Source: Isoetes taiwanensis (taxonomy: Eukaryota; Streptophyta; Lycopodiopsida; Isoetales; Isoetaceae). Taken from it: a stretch of DNA of 64,000 nucleotides. This document shows, in pieces, positions 59,312 through 64,000 of the stretch; within the stretch, counting starts at the first letter, position 1; each line of letters starts with the position of its first letter. A model generated the notes under the pieces. It had not been told where the DNA came from and did no database searches. It saw only the letters and a list, made by a program, of their open reading frames with translations. Both the position numbers and the translations under genes were made by a program. The DNA is taken from assembly GCA_021234155.1 (NCBI GenBank), contig JAJEKV010000160.1, positions 847,196 to 911,195 on the forward strand, read 5' to 3'.

Positions 59312-60342
59312 TACTAAAAAGGGAAAAACTACAAAATGCCCTTATGTTTTGCTGAATTTCACCAGATGCCCCTGAGTTTTTATTATTTCACCAAATGCCC
59401 TTGGTCAACATACAATGTATTTTGTATTTTTAAAAATTATTCAAATACCCTTAAGATTTACGTTAATTCTTCAAATGCCCTTATGTTTCTTCCAAATTCC
59501 TAAAATGCCCTTCACTCTTATAACGTGTGTTTTTTTTTGAATTTTAAGTGTTTCTAACTTCACAAAATGCCCTTAAGATTTAACCAAATTAATGAAATGC
59601 CCTTGCACAACATAACGTCAATTTTTTACAAATGTGAATGCTGTAAAATTCAGTAATACCCTTAAGTTTTAGCATAACAAATCAAATGCCTTGATAGAAT
59701 CTCACATAATGAGTCCAAAACATACACAAATCTCACATAATGAGTCTTCAAGCACAATAATCACCATGGACACATTGCCAATTAGATAGGTGCTCTGCAC
59801 GTCCGTGAATTATGGTCCCTTCCCTTGCATCTACCACAACGATGAATATTGCTACCCAAATATTGCTGCCCAAGAATCCCAAGAATCGCTGCCCAAATAT
59901 GCAGCAAAAGCGACCTGTTTTTTCAGAGCATGGACTCGTATGATGCTTCTAGAAGATTCGTTGAAGCAAAGGCATGGATTCGTTGAAGCAACCCTAAAGC
60001 CCTGCAGCAATTTTGAAGCAGTTCCGATGGCTTCAAGGCAATTCCGATGCCTTAGAATTGGATTTCGATGCTTGCAAATTGGGATTTCGGTGCTAACGGT
60101 GCTTTTGCTTTCGGAAAACCTGCATGTAAAATAGGCGATGATCCAAAAAGAGCGCCAAAAAAATCCGTTGTAGAAGGGCATTATGTTAAATACCAAAAAC
60201 TGAAGGGCATTGTGTAAAAGTTCAAATTCTACAGCAGGATGTACGTTGACCAAGGGCATTTGGTGAAATAATAAAAACTTAGGGGCATCTGGTGAAATTC
60301 AGCAAAACATAAGGGCATTTTGTAGTTTTTCCCTACTAAAAA
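59312..60342. mobile_element. Mutator-like non-autonomous element, copy D, with target duplication
   Basis: The element is 59321-60333 (1013 bp), flanked on both sides by TACTAAAAA (59312-59320 and 60334-60342). A 9-bp target duplication with ~92-bp terminal inverted repeats is the signature of the Mutator superfamily. It is the cleanest insertion of the four copies and defines the ends of the family. Confidence 0.92.
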
Positions 60343-61236
60343 GGGTCGTATCTACACACTACATGTGCCTGCTTGGCAAATGAGCTTTCAAGAAGCCACA
60401 TTTTTTGATAGAACAAAATGAGAATAAGAATAAGGTAGAAAATAAGGCTGGGAATGCTCTACAATGACATATTTCTTTTACAAAATGGAGCATCCTATAA
60501 GGACTAATGCTCTGTAAATTTGTTGTCCTTTATTTTTTATATTTGTTTACTGTGTAGATGAAAATAGAAAGCCTTCTATATGAAATCCTTACCCTGGTAA
60601 AAGAACCTCTGAGGTCGAAACAGCAAGAGAAGGCGCCCTTTTCTCTTCGTTTTTTTATATTTTCCTCTCTGCCTTTGATCCTAGTAGTAGAGGAGCTCCA
60701 TAGCACCCAACCACTGCTCCCACTAACTAGAACCAAAAAAATAGAAGGAAATATGAGAAAATATGAAAAGCAAAGCACTGCTGCTGCCCCTGTCATCATA
60801 AAATCTGCTGTCAGCCACTGCACTCCTTGTTAAAATCGATAGATCAGCTTCTTCAATGAGGGTGGGCACTGCCTTGCCGCCGAGAATGAAAAACACAAGC
60901 AAAAAAACCCTAAAAATGAAAAGGCATAAAAAAAGACCTAAAATAAAATCTAACATTAAAAAACAAAAAGATCCACCTCCTTCCATGCAAGGTCGCCTTC
61001 TCCCTTGCACTATGTAATGAACATTTGCCCCCATTTGTTTTTTTTTAGGAAGGAACTAGGTTCCGACCAAATTTAAAAAGAAAGGATTTTTCTTTGATTG
61101 GTCTGATTTTTAAGGTTAGTACCCCCCCAATTTCGAGCCCTGTTCTCTTATACAAAACCAATGTATCTCTTTTGTTACTTAGTGATGCAACTATTGTATA
61201 GTAGCTAAAATCTTTTTAACCATGTGTATTGATCTA
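60343..61236. other. Intergenic, no supported gene
   Basis: Open frames on both strands at 60530-60833 overlap fully and have no domain. Confidence 0.35.
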
Positions 61237-62780
61237 TGGAGGAACCTTCGTCTCTTGAAGGTTCCTGGAAAGAACCTGGTGGCGGCATGACGAGCGTCCC
61301 CGGCTGTGAGAAGGCAGCACTGCCAAGTTCATTCCAAGAATCTTCTAGTGATGCATGTTTTATGGCCTTCATAACCCCCAAATTCCCGGATCCCCTATAA
61401 ATCCGTTGCTATGGCGATGGATTCAGCAAGCAATGGCATGCAGAGTCTTTTCAGGAAACCTAAAACATAAATGTGTAAGAAGTTTTCTATGCAGACCCCT
61501 TTTTGGCAAAGCCAGACTATGGCAATGGAGATCTCTGGGCTGAAGACTCTGCAGATACCATCTGTGTCTAGATCCGGCTACTTCTGCTTTCAATTTTGGC
61601 TATAGCAGATCTGGTTCCCTGTTTTAATTGACAACCCTGTTGATACGGCTATGTCTGCTTCCAATTCAGGCTATAGCAAATTCGGCTTCCTGTTAAAACC
61701 ATAGTTTAGGTGATGTTCCCATGAGCCTGACCTGACCGCAAAACTGTGAGGTCGAGCTTGAAGTGCGAAGAATACTGTTCCCATGCGACCGCAGTGCTCT
61801 TGTGCTAAAAAACCAGCTAGATCCTCACTGGCTCGATCTTCACCGGCTGCTTAATCGGTTGCTTGCTTCTTCGTCACCTGTTGATCCGCTAAAGGACAAA
61901 ACGAAGGCAACAACCCGACCTTTCAGAAATGGTCTTTCATTTCTGGAAAAATCTCAGTTTTCCTTAAAGCCAACCTTACCTCTACTGCATGGGAACTGCT
62001 CAGCTTCGACTTCGACCTAGAACAAATAGAGTCCGGTCGGTTCGATGGGAACATTCCCTTAGTTGAAAACCATGTTGATTCGGCTACATCTGCTTCCAGT
62101 TCCAGCCATAGCAAATCCGGCTCCCTATCAACTATAGCCATAGCCACAGTCGAAAACCCCCTGTTGAGAACCTTGTTGACAGCGCCCCCAGAGTAGCACC
62201 ACCGAAGGCCATCCAAAAGTTACATAGAAAAAAAAACTCCTATAATCTAAGGGAATTTGGGGGTGATGAGATATGGAGGAACCTTCTAGTGATGAAGGTT
62301 TCTCGACATGGCCTTCATCGCACCCAAATTTCCTACTCCCCCGTAAATCTGTTGCTATGGTGATAGATCCGGTAAGCGATGCCATGCAGAGTCCTTTCAG
62401 GAAACCCAAAACATAAATATGTAAGAATTTTTCTGTGCAGACCCCTTTCTGGCGAGCGTAGGCTATGGCGAATGAGGTCCCTGGGCGGAAGACTCTGCAG
62501 ATCTGGTCGAACTATCTGCGTTTAGATCCGACTACATCTGCTTCCAGTTCCAGCCATAGCAGATCTAGCTTCCTGTTTTAGTTGAAAACCCCATCGATTC
62601 GGTTACATCTGCTTCTAGTTCTGGCCATAGCAGATCCAGCTCCTTGTTGAAAATCCTAGTTCAATGGAAAACAATGTTGATCCGGCTACATCTGCGTCCA
62701 GTTCTGACCATAGCAAATCCTGCTCCCTGTCCAACTATAGACACAGTTGAAAACCCCCTATTGAGTACCCTGTTGGGCGG
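61237..62780. repeat. Diverged direct repeat of about 480 bp, two copies about 950 bp apart
   Basis: 61340-61720 and 62290-62760 share blocks in the same order: TATGGAGGAACCTTC, TGGCCTTCAT, CCCAAATT, AAATC(C/T)GTTGCTATGG, CATGCAGAGTC-TTTCAGGAA, AACATAAAT-TGTAAGAA and CAGACCCCTTT. Within them the phrase GGCTACATCTGCTTCCAGTT and GCCATAGCA(G/A)AT recurs several more times. It looks like an old, decayed transposon or promoter-region repeat. The small open frames are by-products. Confidence 0.65.
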
Positions 62781-63700
62781 GCTGCCAGAGCAGCACCATC
62801 GAAGAGCAAAATTGTCCTTGACAAGGTTTAGAAAACGAGCATAACGATATCTGGTATATGAACATACTGGCATACGTATGGATTCCAAGGGATAAGCTTT
62901 TGGGATTGATTACTTTCAGTAGCTACAACTTATTGATAGGCTCAGGATAGTCTTACCTTGGTTTCGGGGATCCCGGAGGTAAAAATACCGGTCTCCGGTA
63001 TCACCACCAGGGCTCGACGGAATCCGTTTCAGGCCCCCCGTTTCACCGTACTGACACATGTGAGGGAGCTGCTGCGAAATCGGGCCGTCGCCCCACGCGA
63101 CACATCCGGGGCCGTCAGGTGGTGTTCCCGCCTCCGGTATCTCAAAAACTTCACCGCGATCAGCCCTCGGAATCACCCGGCATGTGATCGGCCTCGGGGA
63201 TCTCCATTCCCTGGCCCGATAGCGATGCTGGAATCAGCCGTGGAGATCGGCCTCGGGATCCCCGTCTGGTGGCGGTGATTCCTTCCTCCGGTCGATATCG
63301 GCAATCCGATGCTCGGCAGCGTTATCCCGCCTCAGAGATCACCGCCGTGGGCGTGGGACAATGCGCGCCCGCAGGGTTCGATACGATGTGATTCCCTCCT
63401 CGGGATCACCACCTTTGCCAGTGATTCCCTCCTCGGGATCCCCCGTACTTTATACATGAAAATCGGCGGTGGCGGCGGTGGACTGTCGTGCGACGGTTTT
63501 GAACATGTCGGCTGTTAGTCTGTGCATCACAGTGCGGGACTATTCATGCATCTGACGGACCAGGTCAAGAACAAGGATCCCGATCGACCCGCGGGTCAGC
63601 CATCAAGGCTCGTGAAGACCAAGCGGCCGGACCCGCGATCAAAGCTGCGTCGAGTCAACAAGAGGCGCCGCTCGGACAAGTGGCGGCCCGTCACCGCCCG
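62781..63700. other. GC-rich non-coding stretch with short tandem phrases
   Basis: Composition changes to GC-rich at about 62960. GATTCCCTCCTCGGGATC is repeated at 63391 and 63423, and CTCCGGTATC and CGGCCTCGGGGATC phrases recur. Probably part of the LTR-like repeat that follows. Confidence 0.35.
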
Positions 63701-64000
63701 CTTGTCGGCGTCGGCGTGATTCTAGGCACTTCAAGAGGCACCGCCAACATTCTTGCAAATCGGGCCTCCTTCCGGGGAGTTTGGCAGAGATCGGTCGAGT
63801 GTCTATATTGGGCCAAAGGCCATTGTACTATATATATGAGTAGAGCTAGCACATGAGTTTTTAGATGAGTTTTGAGTGCTCTCTTGGTCTTCTCTCGATT
63901 GCGAGAGCTCATGTATGTTCATCATTGATATCAAGGAAGCTTATCATTTTCCTCTCATTGTTCTCTTACGTTACGTTTTCTTCTTCTTGTTCTTTTCTTG
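63701..64000 (+). repeat. Possible end of an LTR (promoter and R/U5-like part), cut by the window
   Basis: A GC-rich stretch is followed by a TATA box (ACTATATATATGAG at 63828), then about 170 bases of CT-rich sequence, as in the R-U5 part of many plant LTRs. No second copy or LTR end is in the window, so this is tentative. Confidence 0.3.

Noticed and set aside
59790-60259. Open frames of 114 and 135 codons conserved in all Mutator-like copies
   Set aside because: They overlap on opposite strands, and their conservation only reflects near-identity of the DNA copies. They run into the terminal repeats and have no domain.
60530-61034. Hydrophobic minus-strand ORFs as membrane proteins
   Set aside because: The hydrophobic stretches come from A/T-rich runs, the plus strand is equally open, and no family is recognised.

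Overview
The window is nuclear DNA of a plant (streptophyte). The evidence is an intact 18-exon cytosolic phosphoglucomutase gene, LTR elements primed by initiator tRNA-Met, a Tat/Athila-type Ty3/gypsy element, Mutator-like and possible CACTA-type DNA elements, and plant-style GT-AG introns. Introns of the intact gene are short, and a small right-handed beta-helix gene fragment is present. Both lean weakly towards a non-seed plant, but the species cannot be named from sequence alone. Almost all of the window is nested, damaged transposable elements.

Layout. (1) 1-8377: frame-broken Ty3/gypsy element (gag, protease, RT, RNase H, integrase, then an extra downstream ORF with a coiled coil). (2) 8378-13816: copy 1 of a two-strand DNA transposon, here called Element I. 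Its plus strand carries the end of a Ulp1-like (C48) protease gene and a NIF/FCP1-like phosphatase gene. Its minus strand carries a Cys-rich DDD-type transposase gene. A beta-helix gene fragment lies beyond it. (3) 13817-20170: a decayed region with 11 dispersed copies of a palindrome, ATCGC-N4-GCGAT, and a DUF8039/CACTA-like fragment. (4) 20171-29049: the two ends of one LTR retrotransposon (LTRs 21212-22928 and 27340-29049), facing each other in inverted orientation although their outer 5-bp target duplications match. (5) 22929-23730 and 29050-44080: copy 2 of Element I, split by that LTR element, by a 1-kb repeat insertion (31618-32642) and by Element II (35785-43392). Element II is a 7.6-kb DNA transposon with 11-bp terminal inverted repeats, a 4-bp target duplication and a transposase related to that of Element I. 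(6) 44081-49254: sparse sequence with a SMARCAL1-like helicase gene fragment. (7) 49255-52798: the phosphoglucomutase gene (582 codons plus stop after splicing), the only clearly functional host gene. (8) 53960-60333: four copies of a ~1-kb Mutator-like non-autonomous element, three in a row, plus low-complexity arrays. (9) 60334-64000: diverged repeats and probably the end of another LTR.

The most interesting biology is Element I, which travels with a SUMO-protease-like gene and a CTD-phosphatase-like gene, together with its relative Element II, which jumped into the transposase gene of Element I copy 2. The most important technical observation is that differences between near-identical repeat copies concentrate at CAG/CTG/CCWGG sites. 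That looks like base-calling error at CHG-methylated cytosines, and it means many of the apparent frameshifts in this window may not be real.
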